IMG/VR virus record: IMGVR_UViG_3300037153_000663 | Location: 1-23,611 of that record | Strand: one strand, 5' to 3' | Length of the DNA stretch: 23,611 nucleotides | DNA from: a virus | In this document: piece by piece, positions 12,528 through 19,743 of the stretch | How the letters are laid out: each line of letters begins with the position of its first letter | Position numbering within the stretch: the stretch's first letter is position 1 | Made by a program: the position numbers and the translations under genes | The notes under the pieces: model-generated | Databases searched by the model: none | Seen by the model: the letters and a program-made list of their open reading frames with translations, nothing else | Told to the model about the DNA's origin: nothing

Positions 12528-12722
12528 TTACGCTTGGCTGGCAAGTTTTCGTATTTGCTCCCCTTTGACGATTTTTAGCCGGAGGCTGTTATCACCTCCT
12601 GGGCTAGACTCCCAGAACACGGCATCGCCGTGCGCCAGCTCGAATTCTCGCACAACTTCCCACGGAATGGTCACAACTAGACTGTTACCACTCTGCCGGA
12701 TGTTGCTTTGCTTTGTTGTCAT
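12528..12722 (-). CDS. AbrB/MazE-like swapped-hairpin DNA-binding protein
   Basis: 64 residues: MTTKQSNIRQSGNSLVVTIPWEVVREFELAHGDAVFWESSPGGDNSLRLKIVKG. The pattern RxxGNSLxVTIPxxVxxxxxLxxGDxV is the classic MazE/AbrB/SpoVT domain, which dimerises to bind DNA. No MazF-like toxin is adjacent, so it is more likely a phage regulator or orphan antitoxin. AGGAG stands 9 nt before the ATG. It is divergent from the terminase genes, only 40 bp away, and could control them or the palindromic tas promoter; both are inference. Confidence 0.85.
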   Translation of the reverse strand: MTTKQSNIRQSGNSLVVTIPWEVVREFELAHGDAVFWESSPGGDNSLRLKIVKGEQIRKLASQA

Positions 12723-12762
12723 AAAAATACTCCTACTTTCCTAAAAATAGCCACTTGTCATC

Positions 12763-13209
12763 GTGACTAGGTTTGTGTTACAGGCCCTGTCCCAGCGGAC
12801 GCAGTTGCCGTTAGCCCTCCTAGGACCACTGGGTTTCCGTGCCACGTCTCGCCCACCCAATCCCCGCCTCCAGGGGAAGTTGTTAGATTTGCCAAAACTA
12901 TTAGAAGGCGAGGTGCTTGGGCCAGAGGAACATACATATAATGACCAAACCCTCAGTCCTAAGCAGTTCCTCGAAGCCGTATACAAGAACCCTCGACTAC
13001 CCATGTCTGTCCGCATAGACGCGGCCAAGGGCATGTTGCCGTATGAGTATCCTCGTCTCCAGCAAGTTAGCCAAGATGTTACATCTGGAGCTAGGGTTAT
13101 CATCGAAGGCGGCCTTCCTGCCCTTCCTGGCACAAACATCATTATGCCTGGGGATGAGCCAACCAAACCGAATGGTAAGGCGAAACCAAATGGTGGCTCT
13201 TCCCCATAG
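12763..13209 (+). CDS. terS: Probable terminase small subunit
   Basis: 148 residues from a GTG at 12763; no ribosome site is visible, so the start is uncertain and may lie inside. The section LSPKQFLEAVYKNPRLPMSVRIDAAKGMLPYEYPRL resembles small terminase subunits (short helical DNA-recognition region before a RIxAAKxxxPYExPRL element). It stands directly before the large subunit. Role: recognition of viral DNA for packaging. The tail is Pro/Gly/Lys-rich and disordered. The 5' part (Arg/Pro/Leu-rich) is weak and may be untranslated. Confidence 0.68.
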   Translation: MTRFVLQALSQRTQLPLALLGPLGFRATSRPPNPRLQGKLLDLPKLLEGEVLGPEEHTYNDQTLSPKQFLEAVYKNPRLPMSVRIDAAKGMLPYEYPRLQQVSQDVTSGARVIIEGGLPALPGTNIIMPGDEPTKPNGKAKPNGGSSP

Positions 13210-13218
13210 CATTAAAGT

Positions 13219-13247
13219 ACTATAGCACACGCCCGCGCGGAATACAA
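13219..13247 (-). promoter_or_regulatory. Leftward promoter between terS and terL
   Basis: Minus strand: TTGTAT (13242-13247), 17-bp spacer ending TGTGC, TATAGT (13219-13224). Same extended -10 style as the other leftward promoters. Its transcript would run antisense through terS into the AbrB-like gene. Confidence 0.6.
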
Positions 13248-13249
13248 GC

Positions 13250-14551
13250 TTGAATGCGCCTCTAACTCTTACTAAACCTCATACTAGTGTTATCAATCTT
13301 CCGGAACTTCACTCCGGGCAAGTCGCCGCATTTAACCTCCCGGCAAGGTTCAAGGCTTTACGATGTGGTCGGCGTTGGGGGAAGACTGCATTTCTTAAAA
13401 CTATATCTTGTGATTTTGCTGCCAAGGGTGCTCAAGTCGGTTGGTTCGTGCCTAATTATCGATATGCAGCGGAAGCCTATTCTGATAATGAACAAGTTCT
13501 TGAATGCATCGTCACTAGTAGCTCTCGCAACCTTGGTATTATCCACACATCGGTCGGTGGTCGCATTGAGCTTTGGACTCTTGAGGATGAAAAAGCCGGT
13601 CGATCTCGCAGGTACCACTTGGTGATCATCGATGAAGCCGCCTTCACTAAACCGAATGCTATCAGCATCTGGGAAAAAGCTATTAGACCAACATTGCTCG
13701 ACTTTCGTGGGGCGGCGATCATTGCGTCAAATACTAATGGAATCAATGAGGATAATCTGTTCTGGCGAATCTGTAATCTGCCAGAGTACGGCTTCCTCGA
13801 ATATCATGCGCCATCTCACTCTAACCCATACCTCCCAGCAGACGAGCTTGAGAGACTTGAACGGGACAACCATCCACTCGTCTACGCACAAGAATATTTA
13901 GCTGAATTTGTTGATTGGTCTGGTGAGGCGTTCTTTTCTCTTCGTAATTTGTTGACTCAAGATAAGCCAGAGCCATATCCACAGAGGTGTGCTTATGTCT
14001 TCGCAACGCTCGACACCGCTATCAAAACTGGCAAAGAGAATGACGGAACCGGAGTCATCTATTGGGCTTACGAAAAATTGGGGACCGAACATTGGGTTAA
14101 GATCGTTGATTACGAATATCTCCAGATCGAGGGTAGCCTTTTGGAATCTTGGCTCCCAACAGTCTACCGAAACCTCGACGACATCGCAATCAAGTGTGGA
14201 AGTCGCCTCGGACAGCGAGGATGTTTCATTGAGGACAAGGCCTCAGGGTCTATTCTCATTCAGCAAGCGCAGAGGCGGAATTTACCTGTAAGTCCACTTC
14301 CGCAGAAGCTAACACAGCTTGGTAAAGCCGAACGATCGATTAACGTATCCGGCTATGTGTGGAGAGGACAGGTTAAGATTTTGGAGCCTGCTTTCGATCG
14401 TATCATAACGTATAAGCAGGTTACGAAGAATCATCTCCTTGGGCAAGTTCTTGGATTCCGTGTAGGAGATGTCGAAGAGCGGGCCGATGACTTGCTTGAT
14501 TGTTTCACTTATGGCGTCGCGATTGCTCTTGGTAATTGGGAAGGGTATTGA
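13250..14551 (+). CDS. terL: Terminase large subunit
   Basis: 433 residues, starting at TTG 13250 (an ATG at 13254 is out of frame). Walker A GRRWGKT at 40-46, Walker B HLVIIDEAAF at 123-132 and the coupling motif IIASNTNG at 157-164 form the packaging ATPase. The nuclease half begins FATLDTAIKTGKENDGTG (Asp255) and includes FIEDKASGS (about 325) and ADDLLDCFTYGV (about 415), consistent with an RNase-H-like metal site. It pumps DNA into the prohead and cuts the concatemer. Length is at the short end of the family but both domains appear complete. Its 3' end overlaps a convergent gene by 47 bp. Confidence 0.93.
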   Translation: MNAPLTLTKPHTSVINLPELHSGQVAAFNLPARFKALRCGRRWGKTAFLKTISCDFAAKGAQVGWFVPNYRYAAEAYSDNEQVLECIVTSSSRNLGIIHTSVGGRIELWTLEDEKAGRSRRYHLVIIDEAAFTKPNAISIWEKAIRPTLLDFRGAAIIASNTNGINEDNLFWRICNLPEYGFLEYHAPSHSNPYLPADELERLERDNHPLVYAQEYLAEFVDWSGEAFFSLRNLLTQDKPEPYPQRCAYVFATLDTAIKTGKENDGTGVIYWAYEKLGTEHWVKIVDYEYLQIEGSLLESWLPTVYRNLDDIAIKCGSRLGQRGCFIEDKASGSILIQQAQRRNLPVSPLPQKLTQLGKAERSINVSGYVWRGQVKILEPAFDRIITYKQVTKNHLLGQVLGFRVGDVEERADDLLDCFTYGVAIALGNWEGY

Positions 14552-14759
14552 TTTCTTTGTCGTACAGCCGGAATACATCTTTTTCTTCTTCTACAACTTT
14601 AAATCCTAAGTTCTCGAGTCGGTGTCGTATTTCACTGGGGTAACACTCAAGATCGCAGAAATTGCCGTAAAGAATAGTGGGAAGCCATTTTAATCTTGCT
14701 CTGGTAAAGTTCCAGTCACCGCACATTCCCCAATTAATATGAAGGTTGCGCTTTTTCAT
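14505..14759 (-). CDS. Small hypothetical protein, convergent with terL
   Basis: 84 residues from the ATG at 14759 (MKKRNLHINWGMCGDWNFTRARLKWLPTILYGNFCDLECYPSEIRHRLENLGFKVVEEEKDVFRLYDKEINTLPNYQEQSRRHK), with CAGGAG 8 nt upstream and a good promoter just before. It is a leftward gene inside the rightward late block, its 3' end overlapping terL. Compact alpha/beta fold likely; not recognised. Such single inserted genes are typical phage morons or regulators. Confidence 0.7.
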   Translation of the reverse strand: MKKRNLHINWGMCGDWNFTRARLKWLPTILYGNFCDLECYPSEIRHRLENLGFKVVEEEKDVFRLYDKEINTLPNYQEQSRRHK

Positions 14760-14779
14760 ACTATGTCTCCTGTAATGCA

Positions 14780-14807
14780 ATTGTAGCATACTGGGTGTAG
14801 ACTACAA
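14780..14807 (-). promoter_or_regulatory. Promoter for the 14505-14759 gene
   Basis: Minus strand: TTGTAG (14802-14807), 16-bp spacer ending TATGC, TACAAT (14780-14785). It has the same core as the tas-operon promoter but without the long palindrome. Confidence 0.75.
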
Positions 14808-14834
14808 TTGGTCAGGAGTTACATTACGTGAAGC

Positions 14835-14872
14835 TTGCCTGACCGAGTGCTTGTGTGCTACCGTGCTATTGT
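14835..14872 (+). promoter_or_regulatory. Possible rightward promoter for the head-gene operon
   Basis: TTGCCT (14835-14840) with TGCTACCGT 18 bp on, or an overlapping TGCTATTGT (-10 at 14867-14872) with no clear -35. It precedes the AAGGAG ribosome site of the Gly/Pro-rich gene. Confidence 0.3.
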
Positions 14873-14899
14873 TAAATACCTCACACAAAGGAGCTACGA

Positions 14900-15589
14900 A
14901 TGACGCAGTATCTTGCGTTGATCACTATTCTTGGAGGGGGTGACGGAGGTGGTGGTGGAGGAGGTGGTTCGCCTCCTGGCTATTGGGGGGGAGTCGCTCC
15001 CCCGTTGCCGACTCATCCAATCGCTCCCGGTGGCCCTGGTCCTGGCATTTGGCCGTCGCCTGGTCATCCTGCTCATCCTATTGCTCCGGGCGGTCGGCCT
15101 CCTGGTATCTGGGGTGGACCTCCTCTCTATCCTGATCAAGGACTGCCTGGACAACCTCCTGGTATTTGGGGACCGACCGATCCTCGTCCAGGATGGGGTC
15201 TCCCAGGTGGTGGAGGTGGTGGCTCGCCTCCTGGATATTGGGGTGGTGTAGCTCCTCCACTTCCGACACATCCTATCGCACCTGGAGGACGTCCTCCCGG
15301 TATCTGGGGTGGTGGCGGAATGCCAGTCCCGACCCCCCCGATCTATCTCCCGCCTGGAAGCATTCCAGGATTGAAGCCAGAGCATCCGATCTATATTCCT
15401 CCAAGCATCTGGCCATCGCCGGGTGTGCCTACACATCCTATTGTACTTCCACCCCCTGGCTCCGATGAAAAGCCAGAGGTACTGGAGAACTGGGAAGTGA
15501 AGACAGCTTGGTCAGAACAGACTGGCTGGGTCGTTGCGATTGTGCCATCGGAAGAGCATCCAGCCGTTCCGACACCTTCTGCTTCGTGA
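14900..15589 (+). CDS. Gly/Pro/Trp-rich low-complexity phage protein
   Basis: 229 residues. AAGGAG stands 7 nt before the ATG. After a short N-terminus (MTQYLALITILGGGDGG) it is dominated by Gly runs and Pro-rich repeats such as PPGYWGG, PPGIWGG and THPIAPGG. A block of about 27 residues (poly-Gly, SPPGYWGG, VAPPLPTHPIAPGG) occurs twice, near nt 14957-15037 and 15215-15295. The end is an ordered segment, WEVKTAWSEQTGWVVAIVPSEEHP. Located between packaging and head genes, it may be virion-associated, but its repeats do not indicate a fold or function. Confidence 0.75.
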   Translation: MTQYLALITILGGGDGGGGGGGGSPPGYWGGVAPPLPTHPIAPGGPGPGIWPSPGHPAHPIAPGGRPPGIWGGPPLYPDQGLPGQPPGIWGPTDPRPGWGLPGGGGGGSPPGYWGGVAPPLPTHPIAPGGRPPGIWGGGGMPVPTPPIYLPPGSIPGLKPEHPIYIPPSIWPSPGVPTHPIVLPPPGSDEKPEVLENWEVKTAWSEQTGWVVAIVPSEEHPAVPTPSAS

Positions 15590-15649
15590 ACTCCTGAGTT
15601 CGTGACATCTCTAGCGTTTCCCACCAGACGAGGCCGGTGTCACGAATAC

Positions 15650-15695
15650 GGGGAGCCAGTCATCGAACCCGTCCCGGATTGGCAACTGGCTCCCC
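15650..15695 (+). promoter_or_regulatory. Strong RNA hairpin in leader of next gene
   Basis: A perfect 11-bp stem GGGGAGCCAGT (15650-15660) / ACTGGCTCCCC (15685-15695) with a 24-nt loop lies about 23 nt upstream of the ATG at 15719. No T tract follows, so it is not an intrinsic terminator. It could protect or process the mRNA. Confidence 0.6.
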
Positions 15696-15718
15696 AACCA
15701 CTTTAAAGAGGGCAAGTG

Positions 15719-16096
15719 ATGGCAACAACTTCTTTTACTTCTACTACTGTTGGATCAAAGCTTGCTGCGGCCACTGGCTCGAAAATCACTGGTTTGACAA
15801 TCAATCAACCTACGGCTGCGGCTGAAGAAAATGTTCCACTAATTCTGATTGATCAGGCAGTAGCTCCAGCTAATGCAGCAGCGATGGCAACTCCTCCTCG
15901 AACCTTGTGGGCTGGAATCCTAGCGGCATTCGCTACTATGTATGCGGTCAAGCCAACTGCTCCAACTTTATCTCCTGGCTTAACTGCTCCGGTATGGCCT
16001 ATGGCTCTCGGAACAAATATGAATATCCCGTTTGCTAATGGAGTTTGGGTTCAAAGCTGTCCGGCGAATGTAACATTCACTTTAACCACTGCTTGA
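15719..16096 (+). CDS. Small unknown protein of head-gene block
   Basis: 125 residues from the ATG at 15719, with GAGGG 8 nt upstream. It is Ala/Thr/Pro-rich (ATTSFTSTTVGSKLAAATGSKITGLTINQPTAAAEENVPLILIDQAVAPANAAAMATPPRTLWAGILAAFATMYAVKPTAPTLSPGLTAPVWPM) and lacks a classic signal peptide. The Thr/Ala beta-prone composition suits a small structural or decoration protein. Not recognised by family. The next gene starts 1 bp after the stop. Confidence 0.68.
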   Translation: MATTSFTSTTVGSKLAAATGSKITGLTINQPTAAAEENVPLILIDQAVAPANAAAMATPPRTLWAGILAAFATMYAVKPTAPTLSPGLTAPVWPMALGTNMNIPFANGVWVQSCPANVTFTLTTA

Positions 16097-16097
16097 T

Positions 16098-16559
16098 ATG
16101 CCGCTTCCATTAGATCCATTAGTCTCAGAAACATATATTCCTTGGGCACAGTTAGCTAGATTCGTACCTACACCGAAACCTGTTCCTTGGACACCACCAC
16201 CTTTACTTCAGGCTTCGGTGCTAGCTTCGTCTTCTCAGCCGCAAGAAATTCTTGGTGGTAGTGGATTTGTTAAACTAAGATTTGATAAGATAAATCGCCA
16301 AATTGGTAATCATTTTAATCCTGTTGATTTTACTTGGACGCCGCCTGCTGGTGAAGCACGAATAGTTCTATTCAATAATCCATACTTCGTTGTGTTTATT
16401 GCTAAGAACGAAATACTTCTCCCAATCCCATATAGTAATTATATCGTTGACTATGCAAACGGTTCAGACGTTTATGATGCCCGAATACTTAGTCTACCAC
16501 CCGGCAAAGGTGACTTCAGTGTTTGGGACGTTCGGTGGTATGGGTATTCGTTGGGGTAG
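16098..16559 (+). CDS. Unknown protein of head-gene block
   Basis: 153 residues. The ATG follows the upstream stop by 1 bp and has no separate ribosome site, so translation is likely coupled. A Pro-rich N-terminus (FVPTPKPVPWTPPPLLQ) leads into a beta-rich domain (GFVKLRFDKINRQIGNHFNPVDFTWTPPAGEARIVLFNNPYFVVFIAKNEILLPIPYSNYIVDY... WDVRWYGYSLG). This looks like a small beta-sandwich structural protein; no family is assigned. Confidence 0.65.
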   Translation: MPLPLDPLVSETYIPWAQLARFVPTPKPVPWTPPPLLQASVLASSSQPQEILGGSGFVKLRFDKINRQIGNHFNPVDFTWTPPAGEARIVLFNNPYFVVFIAKNEILLPIPYSNYIVDYANGSDVYDARILSLPPGKGDFSVWDVRWYGYSLG

Positions 16560-16592
16560 AGGACTGGTGGGGTGTATGAACAGGGTTTCTAG

Positions 16593-18113
16593 ATGAGTTT
16601 TTCAGGGTCTGTACAGACGACTCCTGGCAATGCTTTGCAGGAGCTTCTGGTAGCTCCCGACATCGTCCCTGGAGATGTTGTGAGCTACCAGACCTGTAAG
16701 GAAATCTACCTTTATCATCCACTAGGAGCTCGTATCACTGAAGGTCCGGTAAGTCTAGCTCTTTCGCAAAAAAGAGACATTAAGGTTCCCGATAGTCCTG
16801 GTGAACATTGCGTGGAAGCTTTCAATGAGGAATGGAAATCGCTTGGGGGTGATTTTCTTGTTCATAATATTCTAACTATCAGTCGTATATATGGTATTGC
16901 TTCTATTGCGTTACTAGTCGATGGTGTGAAGAGTAATGAGCAGATCGACTACTGGGATTTGCCTGATCTTAATATCAGTTTCAATATACTTGATCCTCTT
17001 AATACTGCTGGCTCTCTCGTATTAAACCAAAATCCCAATGCAATGGATTTTTTGAAGTATACTCAGATCGCAGTTAGTGGGACTGTATACCATCCTTCAC
17101 GTACAGTGACAGTTACCAATGAAAGACCAATATATCTTGGTTATACTACTTCTGCTTTTGGGTTTGTTGGTCGTTCTGCTTACCAGCGCGCCTTCTATCC
17201 TCTTAAATCTTATATCAAAACCCTTATCGCAGATGATCTTGTTGAAACCAAAGTTGGCGTTCTGGTTGCCAAGATCAAACAACCCGGAAACTTTGTTGAT
17301 AATATCATGGCCTGGGCCGCTGGTTACAAGCGAGCTCTTGTTAAAGAGGCTGAAACTGGTAACGTACTCAACATTACCCCGGATGAAGATGTTGAATCTT
17401 TAAACATGCAGAACCTGGAGGGACCACATGTCCTCGCCAGAAGAAACATCCTCGAAAACATCGCCAACGCCGTCGATATGCCAGTCAAATTGCTTACTCA
17501 AGAACCGTTTGCGGAGGGTTTTGGAGAAGGTTCGGAAGACGCGAAAGCTGTTGCGCGATACATGGACCGACTTAGGGAAACTATGGACCCAGTCTACCGA
17601 TACTTAGATCGGATTGTAATGCATCGGGCCTGGACTCCTACTTTTTATCGATCTTTGCAGGCTAAGTTTCCAGACAAGTACAAATCTGTTCCATATAAGG
17701 AAGCATTCTATTCTTGGGCAAATAGTTATTCGGCAGTATGGCCTTCGTATTTGCGCGAGCCAGATTCTGACCAAGTTAAGGTTGATGATACCAAGATGAA
17801 GGCGGCTATTTCGATTTATCAGATTTTAGAGTACTCATTTGATCCAGAAAATAAGGCTCGACTTATTCAATGGATCTGCGATGCTATTACGAATAACAAG
17901 CTTCTGTATTCCAGCCCACTCAGTCTAGATTATAAGAGATTGCTCGTGCAGTTAAAGAAGAACCAAAAACAAATGGATGATCAATTAGCAGCGGGCATTG
18001 AGCCAGATAAGGGTGCTCCAGATTTTCCGAAGGTCAAGATGTCGCGGGCCGATGATGCTGTTGAGGGTGAAGTAATTAGGCTTTTGGAGCATCTCGGTGG
18101 CTCTAAGCGATGA
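16593..18113 (+). CDS. Portal protein, DUF1073 type
   Basis: 506 residues. Features of DUF1073 portals: an early YQTCKEIYLYHPLGARITEGPVSLALS helix, SRIYGIASIALLVDG, a central RSAYQRAFYPLKSYIKTLIADDLVETKVGVLVAKIKQPGN and NLEGPHVLARRNILENIANAVDMPVKLLTQEPFAEGFGEGSEDAKAVARYMDRLRETMDPVYRYLDRIVMHRAW, followed by a helical tail. The portal is the dodecameric ring at the capsid vertex through which DNA enters and leaves. Length is usual for the family. Its 3' end overlaps the next gene by 17 bp. Downstream protease and DUF2184 capsid genes support the assignment. Confidence 0.88.
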   Translation: MSFSGSVQTTPGNALQELLVAPDIVPGDVVSYQTCKEIYLYHPLGARITEGPVSLALSQKRDIKVPDSPGEHCVEAFNEEWKSLGGDFLVHNILTISRIYGIASIALLVDGVKSNEQIDYWDLPDLNISFNILDPLNTAGSLVLNQNPNAMDFLKYTQIAVSGTVYHPSRTVTVTNERPIYLGYTTSAFGFVGRSAYQRAFYPLKSYIKTLIADDLVETKVGVLVAKIKQPGNFVDNIMAWAAGYKRALVKEAETGNVLNITPDEDVESLNMQNLEGPHVLARRNILENIANAVDMPVKLLTQEPFAEGFGEGSEDAKAVARYMDRLRETMDPVYRYLDRIVMHRAWTPTFYRSLQAKFPDKYKSVPYKEAFYSWANSYSAVWPSYLREPDSDQVKVDDTKMKAAISIYQILEYSFDPENKARLIQWICDAITNNKLLYSSPLSLDYKRLLVQLKKNQKQMDDQLAAGIEPDKGAPDFPKVKMSRADDAVEGEVIRLLEHLGGSKR

Positions 18114-18303
18114 AGTTGCTCGTTCTCTAAATTATCTACGCCGGAAATATAAAGTAAAAGAACGGGACTTAGTCGCCATTGCGCGCCGACTGAATAAACA
18201 CAATGAAGAACCTGAAGAAACTTGGGACGAAATCGTATTAAGAACCTTGCGTGATAGACGCGGTAGATTTACGAGGGGCCATGCCGTTAACAGAAAAAGG
18301 TAG
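18097..18303 (+). CDS. Small basic protein overlapping portal
   Basis: 68 residues, starting at a GTG at 18097 with GGAG 7 nt upstream. Sequence MALSDEVARSLNYLRRKYKVKERDLVAIARRLNKHNEEPEETWDEIVLRTLRDRRGRFTRGHAVNRKR is helical and very basic. It overlaps the portal end and the next gene start, so all three are coupled. A small head-assembly or DNA-associated protein is plausible. Confidence 0.6.
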   Translation: MALSDEVARSLNYLRRKYKVKERDLVAIARRLNKHNEEPEETWDEIVLRTLRDRRGRFTRGHAVNRKR

Positions 18304-18607
18304 AACGATTCGAGCGGCTATGATTAAGCAGTACGGCCATGATAAAGGCCGTGAGGTGTTCTATGCAAGCAAGAATGCAGGGAAGATAACTGGTGTGGAC
18401 ACCAAAGAAGATGATAATCAGCACATGGGCTTCTCCAAAGGCGAAGCCACCCCGGTTGAACAATTGATTACACACTGTGATGCTCTTGCTGTTCGTCTAG
18501 ATGCATTTGAGCGACGTAGGGCTATGCGAAGACCCGAAAAGGTAAAACCTCGAACTAAAGACGGAATGCAACCCTCCAATCGTCATCCTAAAGAGATTAG
18601 TGGATGA
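18281..18607 (+). CDS. Small conserved head-block protein
   Basis: 108 residues from the ATG at 18281, with GAGG 4 nt upstream. The segment MPLTEKGRTIRAAMIKQYGHDKGREVFYASKNAGKITGVD is widespread in phages next to portal and protease genes (MPLTxKGxKIxxAMxxxYGxxKGxxVFYASxNxGxI), with no proven role. The remainder is a helical region and a basic, disordered tail. Its stop overlaps the start of the protease fusion. Confidence 0.7.
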   Translation: MPLTEKGRTIRAAMIKQYGHDKGREVFYASKNAGKITGVDTKEDDNQHMGFSKGEATPVEQLITHCDALAVRLDAFERRRAMRRPEKVKPRTKDGMQPSNRHPKEISG

Positions 18608-19716
18608 CCGTCGCCTCTGGAATTCTTTTTAAGGCACAGACTGGACGTATTCTGCTATGCCGTCGAACAGATGGATTAGGGTGGGCGTTCCCTGGCGGAG
18701 TACAGAAAGATGGCGAGTCACTTGAGACATGCGCCGTTCGAGAGTGTTTCGAAGAAACCGGATACAATCCCGGTACCGTGGGGCCTGTCCTCAGTCGACG
18801 CATTAGAGATGGAGTGGATTTTACTACCTATATCCATAACTGCGCTGATGAATTTGTACCTAAATTCAATCATGAGCATGATGCTTTTGTCTGGGTACAT
18901 CCTGATCATGCAAATAGTCTGTCTCTGCATCCCGGCTGTCACATTGCTCTTCGCAAAATGAGCGGGATGAATGAGCTGGAACTGGCTGAAGCAATTCGTG
19001 ATCAGGAACTGGTTTCTCCTCAATTTATTGAAAATGTATGCTTGGTGGACATGCGAATCAGTGGTACGGGATTCAGTTACAGACCCAAGTTGAACGAATG
19101 GGTTTATCGCCGTGACACCATATATCTTACTCCTGAATTTATGCGTCGATGTGGCGGAATACCAATTATCTTTGAGCACCCTCACACTCAAATTCTTAAC
19201 TCGGATGAATTCTCAAAACGAGTTGTGGGAACGATGTTTCTTCCTTACGTCAAAGGGGACGAAGTCTGGGGAATTGCTAAGATTTACGACAAGCCCACGA
19301 TCCAACTGATTTCACAAAACCAGCTTTCTACTTCGCCGAGTGTAGTTTTCCGAGATACCAAGGTTAATTACACGATTGAGATGGATGATGGTAGTACTTT
19401 ACTTGTTGAGGGTGAGCCTAGTTTCGTTGATCATCTTGCAATATGCGAAAAGGGTGTCTGGGACAAAGGCGGAGATGCCAGCGGTATTAGGATTGATTCT
19501 GAAACTGTTGGGGAACCTCGAGAACAAGTCGTTACTGCGAAACCAGACAATGGTGAAATACCGCAACCAGTTATTCCCATCGGTGGTGAGAGTATCCCAC
19601 CGGCACCTGGGATGCAAGGAATTCCACCTGGATTGGTGGGATTAGCCGATGGTCTTAGTAGCCTTGCTGATCGAATTGGTAAGTTTATGGCTAGACGAGA
19701 CCTTATGGTTCGTTAA
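18604..19716 (+). CDS. Nudix hydrolase fused to DUF2213-like prohead protease
   Basis: 370 residues. Residues 1-125 are a Nudix domain with the full box G32-x5-E38-x7-R46-E47-x2-E50-E51-x-G53 (GGVQKDGE...REC..EETG). Residues about 140-290 (VDMRISGTGFSYRPKLNEWVYRRDTIYLTPEFMRRCGGIPIIFEHP, VVGTMFLPYVKGDEVWGIAKIYD, LSTSPSVVF) fit DUF2213, the phage prohead maturation protease family. The tail is Pro/Gly-rich and ends in a helix. The protease would trim scaffold and capsid proteins. The Nudix part would hydrolyse a nucleoside-diphosphate compound; its substrate is unknown. ATG overlaps the upstream stop. Confidence 0.82.
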   Translation: MTVASGILFKAQTGRILLCRRTDGLGWAFPGGVQKDGESLETCAVRECFEETGYNPGTVGPVLSRRIRDGVDFTTYIHNCADEFVPKFNHEHDAFVWVHPDHANSLSLHPGCHIALRKMSGMNELELAEAIRDQELVSPQFIENVCLVDMRISGTGFSYRPKLNEWVYRRDTIYLTPEFMRRCGGIPIIFEHPHTQILNSDEFSKRVVGTMFLPYVKGDEVWGIAKIYDKPTIQLISQNQLSTSPSVVFRDTKVNYTIEMDDGSTLLVEGEPSFVDHLAICEKGVWDKGGDASGIRIDSETVGEPREQVVTAKPDNGEIPQPVIPIGGESIPPAPGMQGIPPGLVGLADGLSSLADRIGKFMARRDLMVR

Positions 19717-19743
19717 CGCGCGACGCGCACTAAGGAGACTGAA

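Noticed and set aside
12445-12744. 99-codon rightward frame
   Set aside because: It is antisense to the AbrB/MazE-like gene, which has a clear domain and ribosome site.
15650-15700. tRNA or tRNA-like element
   Set aside because: The stem and the ACCA-like end suggest an acceptor, but only 46 nt lie within the stem and no other arms form.
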